From the NCBI RefSeq assembly GCF_011753055.1, contig NZ_VWWJ01000004.1, forward strand, positions 248,001 through 312,000: DNA of 64,000 nucleotides. The letters are read 5' to 3'. The number at the start of each line of letters is the position of its first letter. The stretch's first letter is position 1. Positions 10,581 through 19,098 of this stretch are shown piece by piece. This DNA comes from Burkholderia sp. Ax-1719. Its GTDB lineage: Bacteria > Pseudomonadota > Gammaproteobacteria > Burkholderiales > Burkholderiaceae. Under the pieces are notes generated by a model. It had not been told where the DNA came from, did not search any database, and saw nothing but the letters and a program-made list of their open reading frames with translations. Position numbers and translations under genes: made by a program.

Positions 10581-13517
10581 ATGGAACACAAGCCCCGCAC
10601 GCAGAACGAGAAGCTCGAGGTCAAGACGACGACTTGCTATATGTGCGCCTGCCGGTGTGGCATCCGCGTGCATCTGCGCGATGGCGAAGTGCGCTATATC
10701 GACGGCAATCCTGAGCATCCGCTCAATCAAGGGGTGATCTGCGCCAAGGGCTCGTCGGGCATCATGAAGCAATATTCGCCCGCGCGCCTCACCCAGCCGT
10801 TGCTACGCAAAGCGGATGCATTACGCGGCACCGCGCAGTTCGAACCGATCTCCTGGGACGTCGCGTTCGACATGCTGGAAAAGCGTCTCGCCCATCTGCG
10901 CGCGACGGACCCCAAACAGTTCGCGTTATTTACAGGCCGCGACCAGATGCAGGCGCTTACCGGACTGTTTGCCAAACAGTTCGGTACTCCGAATTATGCG
11001 GCGCACGGCGGATTCTGTTCGGCGAATATGGCTGCGGGCATGATCTACACAATAGGCGGATCATTCTGGGAGTTCGGCGGTCCGGATCTCGACCGCGCGA
11101 GGCTGTTCTTCATGATCGGCACGGCGGAAGACCATCATTCGAATCCGCTCAAGATTGCGATTTCGAAGTTCAAGCGCGCGGGTGGCCGCTTTATCGCCAT
11201 CAATCCGATCCGCACCGGCTACGCAGCCATCGCCGACGAATGGGTGCCGATTTGTCCCGGCACGGACGGCGCGCTGTTCATGGCGCTGATGCGCGAGTTG
11301 ATCGAAGCGAATGCGTACGACCGCGAATTCGTCGAGCGTTATACGAATGCGGGCGAACTGATCGATCTGCGGGCTGATAGCGAGACGTACGGCCTGTTCG
11401 TGCAGGATAAAAACGCCGAAGCGCGCAATGCGCTGTTTCCACAGAATCATTTGTGGTGGGACGCAGCGAGCCAGCGCGAAGTGCTGCATCACGCAGCGGG
11501 CGTGCGTCCCGCACTGGAAGGGCGCTATATGCTCGCCGACGGCACGCCGGTGGCGCCATCGTTCCAGTTGCTGCGCGAGCAGGTCGCGCGTTGCACGCCG
11601 GAATGGGCGGCCCAGATCACCGGCATTGCAGCTGACACGATCCGCCGTCTGGCTCAGGAAATGGCCGACGTCGCACGCGATCAAAAAATCACGCTGCCGG
11701 TTCCCTGGACTGATGCCTGGGGCGAGTCGCACGAATCGGTAACCGGTGCGCCGATTGCCTTTCACGCCATGCGCGGACTGGCCGCGCATTCGAACGGCTT
11801 TCAGTCGATCCGTGCGCTCGCCGTGCTGATGTCCCTGCTTGGCACCATCGACCGGCCTGGCGGCTTCCGGCACAAATCGCCGTATCCGCGCGCCGTGCCG
11901 CCTTCGGCGAAACCGCCCAACAGTCCCGACGATGTGAAGCCGGATACGCCGCTCGCCAACGGCCCGCTGGGCTGGCCCGCCGCGCCGGAAGACCTGTTTG
12001 TCGACGCCCATGGCGGCCCGGTGCGCATCGACAAGGCCTTTTCGTGGGAATACCCGCTTGCCGTGCACGGTCTGATGCATAGCGTGATTACCAATGCGTG
12101 GCGCGGCGATCCCTATCCCATCGACACGCTGTTGATTTTCATGGCGAATATGGCGTGGAATTCGTCGATGAACACGGTCGAGGTTCGCAAGATGCTGGCG
12201 GACCGGCACGAGAGCGGCGAGTACAAGATTCCGTTCATTGTCGTGTGCGATGCGTTTCAGTCGGAGATGACTGCATTTGCCGATCTGATCCTGCCCGATA
12301 CGACATATCTCGAACGCTACGATGCGATGTCGATGCTCGACCGGCCGATTTCCGAATTCGACGGACCGGTTGATTCGGTGCGCGTGCCCGTTGTGCCGCC
12401 AACCGGCGAATGCAAACCGTTCCAGGAAGTGCTGGTGGAACTGGCGAGCCGCCTGAAATTACCGGCATTCACCACGCCGGAGGGCGCACGCAAGTATCGC
12501 GACTATCCGGATTTCGTCATCCATCACCAGACGACACCGGGTTCTGGCGTGGGCTTTCTGATGGGCTGGCGCGGCAAGGATGGCGACAAGGCGCTGGTTG
12601 GTGAACCGAACCTGAAGCAGTGGGACGAATATGCGAAGCACAACTGCGTCTACCACTACACGCTGCCCGAATCGCTCCAGTACATGCGCAACGTCAATGG
12701 GCCTTATTTGCAGTTCGCGGTGGAAAAAGGCTTTCGCAAATTCAATGAGCCGATTGTCATCGCGCTTTATTCGGATGTGATGCAGAAGTTCCGGCTCGCA
12801 GCGCAAGGCAAAACGAAAGGGCGGCTACCGCCCGACCATTTGCGCGCGCGCATCGAACAGTATTTCGATCCCTTGCCGTTCTGGTATGCACCGCTCGAAC
12901 ACGACGCCACCGATCACGCGCGCTTTCCGCTGGCGGCGGTCACGCAGCGGCCGATGGCGATGTATCACTCGTGGGATTCGCAGAACGCCTGGCTGCGGCA
13001 GATTCATGGCGAAAACTATCTGTACATGAACCCGCGTACCGCGGCCGCGCAGAATATTGAGGACGGCGGCTGGATTTACGTCGAATCGCAATGGGGCAAG
13101 GTGCGCTGCATGGCGCGCTATAGCGAAGCGGTGGAACCCGGCACGGTGTGGACGTGGAACGCGATCGGCAAATCGGCGGGCGCATGGAATCTCGGGCCCG
13201 ACGCCAACGAATCGCAGCGCGGCTTTCTGCTTAACCACCTGATCGCCGACGAGATTCCCGTCAAGTGCGCGGATTACGCACGTACCTCGAATTCCGATCC
13301 CGTCACCGGGCAAGCGGCCTGGTACGACGTGCGCGTGCGTATCTATCCGGCCGAGGCGCACGCCGATCACACGCTACCGCAATTCGCACCCATGCCTGCG
13401 CTGCCGGGCGCGGTTGGCGAAGGTGCAGGCGGTTTCATCCATCGCGTCGTGCAAACGTATTTCGCCGGGCGAGGAGAGTTTGCCGCGCGGCTTGCGAAAG
13501 CCACGCAACGTAAATAA
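10581..13517 (+). CDS. soeA: Molybdopterin oxidoreductase, catalytic subunit, SoeA-like sulfite dehydrogenase
   Basis: 978 aa, a DMSO-reductase-family bis-MGD enzyme. The N-terminal [4Fe-4S] ligands are Cys19, Cys22, Cys26 and Cys54 (CYMCACRCG, then GVICAKGSSG). Cys146 in AHGGFCSANMAAG is the probable Mo ligand, the Cys type shared by Soe, Psr and Phs enzymes. The C-terminal molybdopterin-binding domain is present (YLYMNPRTAAAQNIEDGGWI). There is no Tat signal, so the enzyme faces the cytoplasm, as SoeABC does. The start at 10581 follows a ggagga ribosome site. Length, missing Tat signal and the ferredoxin plus DmsC-type neighbours all match SoeABC. Polysulfide or thiosulfate reductase is the main alternative. 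Confidence 0.75.
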   Translation: MEHKPRTQNEKLEVKTTTCYMCACRCGIRVHLRDGEVRYIDGNPEHPLNQGVICAKGSSGIMKQYSPARLTQPLLRKADALRGTAQFEPISWDVAFDMLEKRLAHLRATDPKQFALFTGRDQMQALTGLFAKQFGTPNYAAHGGFCSANMAAGMIYTIGGSFWEFGGPDLDRARLFFMIGTAEDHHSNPLKIAISKFKRAGGRFIAINPIRTGYAAIADEWVPICPGTDGALFMALMRELIEANAYDREFVERYTNAGELIDLRADSETYGLFVQDKNAEARNALFPQNHLWWDAASQREVLHHAAGVRPALEGRYMLADGTPVAPSFQLLREQVARCTPEWAAQITGIAADTIRRLAQEMADVARDQKITLPVPWTDAWGESHESVTGAPIAFHAMRGLAAHSNGFQSIRALAVLMSLLGTIDRPGGFRHKSPYPRAVPPSAKPPNSPDDVKPDTPLANGPLGWPAAPEDLFVDAHGGPVRIDKAFSWEYPLAVHGLMHSVITNAWRGDPYPIDTLLIFMANMAWNSSMNTVEVRKMLADRHESGEYKIPFIVVCDAFQSEMTAFADLILPDTTYLERYDAMSMLDRPISEFDGPVDSVRVPVVPPTGECKPFQEVLVELASRLKLPAFTTPEGARKYRDYPDFVIHHQTTPGSGVGFLMGWRGKDGDKALVGEPNLKQWDEYAKHNCVYHYTLPESLQYMRNVNGPYLQFAVEKGFRKFNEPIVIALYSDVMQKFRLAAQGKTKGRLPPDHLRARIEQYFDPLPFWYAPLEHDATDHARFPLAAVTQRPMAMYHSWDSQNAWLRQIHGENYLYMNPRTAAAQNIEDGGWIYVESQWGKVRCMARYSEAVEPGTVWTWNAIGKSAGAWNLGPDANESQRGFLLNHLIADEIPVKCADYARTSNSDPVTGQAAWYDVRVRIYPAEAHADHTLPQFAPMPALPGAVGEGAGGFIHRVVQTYFAGRGEFAARLAKATQRK

Positions 13518-13531
13518 CGGGAGCGCACGCT

Positions 13532-14269
13532 ATGACACAGATGGCGCTGGTGATCGATCTGAACGTCTGCGTGGGTTGCCACGCGTGTGTGACGAGTTGC
13601 AAAGAATGGAACACCTCGGGCGAGGCGGGCAGTCTGGCCGACTTTCGCCCTTACGACGCCGATCCTTCCGGCACGTTCTTCAATCGTGTGCAGACCTTCG
13701 AGGCCGGCGAATATCCGCTTGCCGACACCATTCATTTCCCCAAATCCTGTCTGCACTGCGAAGACCCGCCGTGCGTGCCGGTGTGTCCGACCGGAGCCAG
13801 CTACAAGCGCAAGGAAGACGGCCTCGTGCTGGTCGATTACGACCGCTGTATCGGCTGCAAATACTGCGCCTGGGCCTGCCCGTATGGCGCGCGCGAGATC
13901 GACGAAGCGCGCAAGGAAATGACCAAATGCACGCTGTGTTCCGACCGCATCTACAACGAAGCATTGCCCGAGCGTGACCGCAAGCCGGCCTGCGTGCTGG
14001 CGTGTCCGACCTCGGCGCGCCTGTTTGGCGATATCCACGACCCCGAGTCGATCGTGTCAAAGGCGATCCGCGAGCGCGGTGGCTATCAACTGATGCCGGA
14101 GTGGGAAACGCGACCGTCGAATCATTATCTGCCGCGCCGCAAAGTGACTTCGTGCAGTAGTGGCGGCGCGTGTTCGTGCAAATCTCTGGCTGACGAAGAA
14201 CCCACGACGCTCGAAGGTCAGGCAGAACAGGGCGCACTCAATCTGGCGTCGATGGCGACGCGTGTTTGA
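13532..14269 (+). CDS. soeB: Four-cluster ferredoxin subunit, SoeB-like
   Basis: 245 aa, electron-transfer subunit carrying electrons between the molybdoenzyme and the membrane subunit. Four [4Fe-4S] motifs are visible: CVGCHACVTSCKEW, CLHCEDPPCVPVCPTGA, CIGCKYCAWACPYGAR, and CTLCSDR with CVLACPTSA. The order matches DmsB/PsrB/SoeB. The C-terminus carries an extra Cys-rich patch (CSSGGACSC), which I do not recall from DmsB. It starts 14 bp after soeA behind a ggag ribosome site. No Tat or other signal, consistent with a cytoplasmic-facing complex. Confidence 0.82.
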   Translation: MTQMALVIDLNVCVGCHACVTSCKEWNTSGEAGSLADFRPYDADPSGTFFNRVQTFEAGEYPLADTIHFPKSCLHCEDPPCVPVCPTGASYKRKEDGLVLVDYDRCIGCKYCAWACPYGAREIDEARKEMTKCTLCSDRIYNEALPERDRKPACVLACPTSARLFGDIHDPESIVSKAIRERGGYQLMPEWETRPSNHYLPRRKVTSCSSGGACSCKSLADEEPTTLEGQAEQGALNLASMATRV

Positions 14270-14314
14270 AACGTCTTTTGCGTAGTGTGAACGAAATCGT
14301 ACAAGAGGGACGCG

Positions 14315-15268
14315 ATGAAACCGGCATTTTCCGTGGTGTTTCTCACGACGCTGAGTGGCGCGGGGCAGGGTTTGCTCATTGCGCTCGTGGGCGTAGAACT
14401 GGCGTTGCGGTTGGGATGGGGCGACGCCGCGGCGGTTCCGGCTACGTTTTATATCGTCGGTGCAGGGCTTTCTTGCGTACTCGGCATATTGGGCCTCGTT
14501 GCCTCGTTCTTTCATCTTGGCCATCCCGAGCGGGCGTGGCGCGCCATTGCGATGTGGCGAACCTCGTGGCTGTCGCGCGAATGTCTTTGTTTGCCCGCGT
14601 TTCTTGGCTGCACGTTTGCGTATGGCGTGGCCCATTTGTCGGGAGCTTCTTTTTCGCTCGCAATCGGGGGCGTGGCGGTGGTCGCCAGCGTGTTGCTGTT
14701 CGTGTGCACCGGCATGATCTACGCGTGCCTGCGCTTTCTGCAGGAATGGGCGACGCCGCTTACGCTGGTCAATTTCATGCTGCTCGGTTGCGCGTCCGGA
14801 TTTACGCTGGCGAGCGCCTGCGCAGCGAAATTCGCACCGGTCATGACGGCCCCGCTCGCCATCTGCGCCTGTGTGCTGACGCTCGCCGGTTGCGCGTCGC
14901 GCACGGCTTCCTTGATCCGCAATGCGCGCCTGCGCCCGAAATCGACAGTGCAAAGCGCGACCGGCATACGTGCTGAGCGTGTCGAGCAGAAATCGCGCGG
15001 ATTCACCGCCGGAGCCTTCAATCTGCGCGAGTTCTTTCACGGCAAGACGCCGCTTGCGCTACGGCGAATCAAGTGGACGTTCCTGATCACGGCGTTTCTT
15101 GCCCCTTTCTGTCTGGTGGCGATTGGCGGCGGGGTTCGCTCCGTCGGGCTGTCTTTTACCCTGCTGTGCACAGCAGCGGCTATCCAGTACGCCGGCCTCG
15201 TGGCGGAGCGCTGGTTTTTCTTTGCCGAGGCGCGGCACCCGCAGAATCTTTATTACCAGCGTTCGTAG
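14315..15268 (+). CDS. soeC: DmsC/SoeC-like membrane anchor subunit
   Basis: 317 aa integral membrane protein of the DmsC type, with about eight hydrophobic helices. It begins MKPAFSVVFLTTLSGAGQGLLIALVGVEL and ends with AERWFFFAEARHPQNLYYQRS, a typical DmsC/SoeC terminus. It would anchor SoeAB to the inner membrane and pass electrons from sulfite to the quinone pool. A good ribosome site (agaggga) precedes the ATG. The 3' end overlaps the convergent LysR gene by 89 bp. Confidence 0.82.
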   Translation: MKPAFSVVFLTTLSGAGQGLLIALVGVELALRLGWGDAAAVPATFYIVGAGLSCVLGILGLVASFFHLGHPERAWRAIAMWRTSWLSRECLCLPAFLGCTFAYGVAHLSGASFSLAIGGVAVVASVLLFVCTGMIYACLRFLQEWATPLTLVNFMLLGCASGFTLASACAAKFAPVMTAPLAICACVLTLAGCASRTASLIRNARLRPKSTVQSATGIRAERVEQKSRGFTAGAFNLREFFHGKTPLALRRIKWTFLITAFLAPFCLVAIGGGVRSVGLSFTLLCTAAAIQYAGLVAERWFFFAEARHPQNLYYQRS

Positions 15269-16151
15269 GCGTTGCCTCGAGGCTTGCGGCCAGGGCGGCG
15301 ACACCCAGAAAGGTCTGCACGATCCCGCGCTTGCGCTGACTGTGAAGGCAGACCACCGAATCGACATTGCATCCGCGTAGTTCATCGACGGGGATCGCCA
15401 CGGTACGCTTGCTGTCGGGCACCTCGCGCTCAAGCACGAATCCGATACCGAGTCCCTGCCTGACCGCTTCAATCACCGCTTCACGGCTGCCCAGTTGCAG
15501 GGCCGTCGCAAGCTGAACCTTGGCACGCCGCGTGGCATCGTCGACGAGTCGCTGGGTATTGGAACCCGCTTCGCGTCGAATCACAGGATACGCGGCCAGA
15601 TCGGCAAGTGATACGCTCGCCGACCTCGCGAGTGCGTGCCCCTTTGGTACGAGAACCCGCATATCCTGCCGCGCAACGGGAATCAACGCCACGCGCGCAT
15701 CGCTTTTGGCATTGCCGATCACAGCTGCATCGACGCGATATTCGATCAGATCGTCCCAAACCTCGCGCTGGCTGCCGAAGGAGATGGAGATCTCGATCTC
15801 GGGATACTGCTCGCGAAATGCGGCTACCACCTGCAGCACGACCTGTGGCCCATCGGCGGCGAGTTTGAGGCTGCCGTGGCGGAACAGGGTCGCCTGGCTC
15901 ACCATGTCCTCGATCTGCTCCTCAGTCGAAAACATTTGCCGGGTCAGGTCGAAGAGGGGCTTGGCGGCGTCGGTGAGATAGACGCCTTCATTCGTGCGCA
16001 CGAACAGGGCCTGCTTGCAGTCCTCTTCGAGATTGCGGATCTGCGTCGTAATGGCGGGCTGCGTCAGCCCCAGCAGACTTGCGGCCCTGGTAAAACTGCC
16101 CTCGCGAGCGACCGCGTCGAACGCCCTGAGCTGGAAATAGCGCATGGCCAT
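15180..16151 (-). CDS. LysR-family transcriptional regulator with a C-terminus read antisense to soeC
   Basis: 323 aa. N-terminal LysR helix-turn-helix (RYFQLRAFDAVAREGSFTRAASLLGLTQPAITTQIRNLEED) and a periplasmic-binding-like effector domain to about residue 290. The last ~30 residues (ASLEATPTNAGNKDSAG...) are low-complexity and encoded antisense to the end of soeC, as if an earlier stop had been lost. Either ATG (16151 or 16145) may start translation. It is divergent from the ureidoglycolate-lyase-like gene and convergent with soeABC, so either could be its target. The inducer is not known. Confidence 0.88.
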   Translation of the reverse strand: MAMRYFQLRAFDAVAREGSFTRAASLLGLTQPAITTQIRNLEEDCKQALFVRTNEGVYLTDAAKPLFDLTRQMFSTEEQIEDMVSQATLFRHGSLKLAADGPQVVLQVVAAFREQYPEIEISISFGSQREVWDDLIEYRVDAAVIGNAKSDARVALIPVARQDMRVLVPKGHALARSASVSLADLAAYPVIRREAGSNTQRLVDDATRRAKVQLATALQLGSREAVIEAVRQGLGIGFVLEREVPDSKRTVAIPVDELRGCNVDSVVCLHSQRKRGIVQTFLGVAALAASLEATPTNAGNKDSAGAAPRQRKTSAPPRGRRTG

Positions 16152-16165
16152 CGTGGGCCCTCATG

Positions 16166-16189
16166 ATATCAATATGAATGTTGAAATAT
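16166..16189. promoter_or_regulatory. AT-rich dyad in the LysR divergent promoter
   Basis: ATATCAA (16166-16172) faces TTGAAATAT (16181-16189), an inverted repeat with one bulged base, 15-38 bp upstream of the LysR start. LysR proteins bind AT-rich dyads in such gaps and control both the divergent gene and themselves. Candidate site only. Confidence 0.4.
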
Positions 16190-16265
16190 AGCATCCGTAT
16201 TAATTTGACTGACAATGTCGCCACGCCCTAAGCTCATGATCGACTGGATGACACGTGAGATTCGT

Positions 16266-16925
16266 ATGAGCAAAGTAATCGATTACCTCAACCCCGCCCT
16301 TCCCCGTGGCCTGCGTCGCGTGACGATGCCTGTGGTCGACGCGACCCCGGTAACGCTGGCGGGATACGGCAAGCTCGTTGAGCACCCGGAAGACTGCGAG
16401 GTCGAGATCGTGCAATGGCCGGCCATGGGATCGAGACCGATCGATCCGGGTACGGGCGACGAAGCCGGCACGACTGAAGGCGTGTTCGTCAGCGAATGGC
16501 GCGGCGACATTCTCTACGGCAGCAACGAAGCCGTTGGCGGTCACTACGTGCTTGCGTATGCGACTGAGCCGGAAGCGGCGCGCGAAGATGCAGCGCATTT
16601 GCCAGATCGCATGTTGCTTTGGCATGCGAACTATCATCCGGACGGCGGACAACTGTTCTTTCCGCTCGATCACAAGCCGTTCTATGTGCCGCTGGCGTTG
16701 CCGGGCGACGATATCACGCCGGAGAAGTTTGTTTGTTTTCGCTTTGATGGACAGCAAGGACTCTATATTCACCCGAACATCTGGCATGAAGGCGTCTTCA
16801 CGCTGGAAGGAACGCAGCGATTCTTCGATAAACAAGGCGCGGTGCATGCGCGCGTGTCCGTTGAATTTGCGGCGGAGTTCGGGTGCCTGCTTGAGGCGCC
16901 GGTCGTCAACCGCCCAGCGCAATGA
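16266..16925 (+). CDS. Ureidoglycolate lyase-like cupin protein
   Basis: 219 aa. The second half resembles AllA ureidoglycolate lyase: FFPLDHKPFYVPLALP, then GQQGLYIHPNIWHEGVF, which carries the conserved His pair around a Trp. AllA itself is ~160 aa; the first ~60 residues here are extra and include VVDATPVTLAGYGKLVE, which AllA proteins also contain in shorter form. The role would be ureide or carbamoyl-hydroxyacid cleavage, but no allantoin-pathway genes are nearby, so the substrate may differ. I start at 16266 (MSKVIDYLN); upstream in-frame starts lie in the promoter region. Divergent from LysR. Confidence 0.7.
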   Translation: MSKVIDYLNPALPRGLRRVTMPVVDATPVTLAGYGKLVEHPEDCEVEIVQWPAMGSRPIDPGTGDEAGTTEGVFVSEWRGDILYGSNEAVGGHYVLAYATEPEAAREDAAHLPDRMLLWHANYHPDGGQLFFPLDHKPFYVPLALPGDDITPEKFVCFRFDGQQGLYIHPNIWHEGVFTLEGTQRFFDKQGAVHARVSVEFAAEFGCLLEAPVVNRPAQ

Positions 16926-17586
16926 TCGTCATTGTCAGGACGGCCCCGAGCAGCGTCATGGCGAAGCCCGCCTTCATCGCGCCCGCACCGGTATAGCGGC
17001 CGAGCGCAAAGCCGGCTGCGAACAGCATGGCCAGCGTCAGTATGCGTGAAATGACCAGCGCGGCGATGTGATCCTTTACGAGGATGAAGGGCAGCGCAAC
17101 AGGAAAGGTCGAAGCGACGACTAGCAAAAAGATGCCGACCGCGCCAATCAAGTCGTCGCGATTCAAACGCGCGCGCGGCGGCAGTGTAGAGGCGGTCGCG
17201 AGGCGCGCACGAATCTGCTCAAGCTCCGCATCGTCGACGAGCGGTTCCAGCGCTTTTGGCAGGGCGTTACGCAAGGCCCGTACGGCTGCGGCGCGGTTGG
17301 GCTCGCGCTTCACGGTAAGGGCGAGCGTGAGGCGTTGGCCGCGATCCGCGAGTGTGCGCACGAGAAACATCACGGCGTCGGCGAGACCCCAGGCGAGATT
17401 GCAACCTAGCGCGGCAAAAAACAGTTTGCGGCCTGCATCTTCGCCCGCCGTCACGGCTTTGATCGCGCCGACGAAGGTTAATGCCATGAATAGGCCGAAG
17501 CATAGTTCGGTCACGCGATCGACCGTGTTGAGGACGGGTTCGCGCTTTTCCGGGATGGGGGGATGCGGGTTGGGGGATGTGGTCAT
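16906..17586 (-). CDS. VIT1/CCC1-like membrane protein
   Basis: 226 aa. Helix 1 region NTVDRVTELCFGLFMALTFVGAI with a following GCNLAWGLADAVMFLV helix resembles the VIT1/CCC1 iron and manganese transporter family, and the C-terminal GRYTGAGAMKAGFAMTLLGAVLTMTIIALGG fits too. About five membrane helices with a charged cytoplasmic loop (residues ~95-145). Start taken at the ATG 17586 (MTTSPNPHPPIPEKREP); upstream frame is Arg/Ser-rich and unconvincing. Stops overlap by 20 bp with the convergent ureidoglycolate-lyase-like gene. Metal transport is inferred from family resemblance only. Confidence 0.65.
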   Translation of the reverse strand: MTTSPNPHPPIPEKREPVLNTVDRVTELCFGLFMALTFVGAIKAVTAGEDAGRKLFFAALGCNLAWGLADAVMFLVRTLADRGQRLTLALTVKREPNRAAAVRALRNALPKALEPLVDDAELEQIRARLATASTLPPRARLNRDDLIGAVGIFLLVVASTFPVALPFILVKDHIAALVISRILTLAMLFAAGFALGRYTGAGAMKAGFAMTLLGAVLTMTIIALGG

Positions 17587-17747
17587 GTGGCCTCGTACGC
17601 GGTATCCATTATCGGAACTTCCCCGCTTTTCTGAGCGTCGCGGAATAGATTCCCGATCGATACGAAATCGTGACAATTGACTCTGTCCGTGTATGCTCCT
17701 GGTCACTGATTGACGCACACCGAGATTCGGCTCAGCAAAGCGCCACT

Positions 17748-18713
17748 ATGACACGTTACCCTGATTGGGCAAGAGTGCTGGTCACAATTGCGCTTTTCCT
17801 CGCGACCGCTGGCGCAAGAGCCACGGACGGTGGGCAGATCGACGCTGACAATCCAACGCAACAGCTCGAAATAGGTCGCTTGACGATCGATCAGAAGCCC
17901 ACCGTTTCTCTGCGTTTTGTATTGGCCGACGGACATCGTATTGATGTATCGGATGCCGCGGGATTCTATTGGCCGCCAGTTGCCACCGATCAGCAAGGGC
18001 GTTTCTACATCGGCCGCGCCTCAGTGGATAGTCGAAGCGGGCGATTGTTTAGAGTCAACGGCGATAAGAAAGCAATCGTGCTGGGATCTCATTACACGGT
18101 ATCAGCGGATGACGTCCATCGGGCTGTACAAATCTGGCGTGGCGCGCACGAATGTACGATCGGCATCGACAAATTCGGACTTGGTTCTTCCAATGGACGG
18201 GTCAGTGACTTCCTGCACGGAGTGATTCGCTTTGTCGATGCAGACGGCCCACTGGTTGCGCTGGTCACATTGGACGGAAGAGAGGCCGGTGACACGCACT
18301 ATCTTGCAGTTAGCATTTTGCCCGATTCATGCGATGTCGAAGCGACGGATCTTGGCAATCCCGATTTACTGGTTGAAATTGGCTGGACGCCACGCGGTCA
18401 TTGGTGGATAGCCGGCTCGAAGGAGGGGACGCTCATACGCTCTGAAGATGGCAGGCATTGGGTGACTACGCATTTGCCCGAGAACATCTCCGAGCTGACC
18501 AGTGCATATGTTGTCGCTCCAGGCAGTATCTGGCTCGCAGCTAACGATGCTGCACTGGGCATTGCCGATAATCCCGAACTGATCTATTCGGAGGACAACG
18601 GGAAATCGTGGATCCCATTGACCTGGAACAGTCAATGGATGCGGAACATCCCGCCGTACTGGCTTGAAGGACAAATGCGCGCTCGCGGCAAGTCTATACC
18701 GGATTTGAAGTAG
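17748..18713 (+). CDS. Exported protein of unknown function with sialidase-like (BNR) repeat features
   Basis: 321 aa. The ATG at 17748 begins a signal peptide (MTRYPDWARVLVTIALFLATAGARA). The mature protein is beta-rich. Its second half contains WWIAGSKEGTLIRSEDGRHWV and IYSEDNGKSWIPL, which are Asp-box/BNR-type turns (S-x-D-x-G-x-x-W) found in beta-propellers. Only two clear repeats are visible, so a full propeller is not certain. Single gene with no obvious operon partner. Codon use appears less GC-biased than its neighbours, which may indicate acquisition. Confidence 0.7.
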   Translation: MTRYPDWARVLVTIALFLATAGARATDGGQIDADNPTQQLEIGRLTIDQKPTVSLRFVLADGHRIDVSDAAGFYWPPVATDQQGRFYIGRASVDSRSGRLFRVNGDKKAIVLGSHYTVSADDVHRAVQIWRGAHECTIGIDKFGLGSSNGRVSDFLHGVIRFVDADGPLVALVTLDGREAGDTHYLAVSILPDSCDVEATDLGNPDLLVEIGWTPRGHWWIAGSKEGTLIRSEDGRHWVTTHLPENISELTSAYVVAPGSIWLAANDAALGIADNPELIYSEDNGKSWIPLTWNSQWMRNIPPYWLEGQMRARGKSIPDLK

Positions 18714-19098
18714 TGCACGGATGATGTAGTCAATACGACAAGCAAAAAAGCGCGGACCGCGCAATCGACAATTGTATGAAAATTTTTCTTGATCAATCAA
18801 TTTATAGATATTGAAGAAAAGAAATTTGTACCGACGTTCGTAGTAAATATCTAATTGGCATGGATTAAGTGGTGTGCGAGATATTTTGTGTAATGAATGA
18901 CTATTTCATAGTCATCTCTTAAGTATAAAATCAACGCCGATCAAAAGAGGGCTTCAGCAAGCTTGTGGTCGCTATGCGGCTGGGTTAGAAATTCATTGCG
19001 CTGAAATAGTAGAAACTGAGAGACTCCGCGCACGCGGACGGTAGCAAAAGCAAAGACAACGGGGAAAATAGCTCGCGCTTGCCCCTGAAAAGGGAAGC
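18714..19098. other. AT-rich intergenic region upstream of the alpha-2-macroglobulin gene
   Basis: 385 bp with no gene I can support. It is strikingly AT-rich from ~18770 to 18945 compared with the genes on each side. It must contain the promoter of the 19-27 kb operon. A 7-bp perfect inverted repeat at 18897-18915 is the only clear structure. Confidence 0.55.
18897..18915. promoter_or_regulatory. Perfect 7-bp inverted repeat before the A2M gene
   Basis: ATGACTA-TTTCA-TAGTCAT lies in AT-rich DNA ~185 bp upstream of the A2M start. It looks like a regulator-binding dyad; no T-tract follows that would suggest a terminator. Confidence 0.35.
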
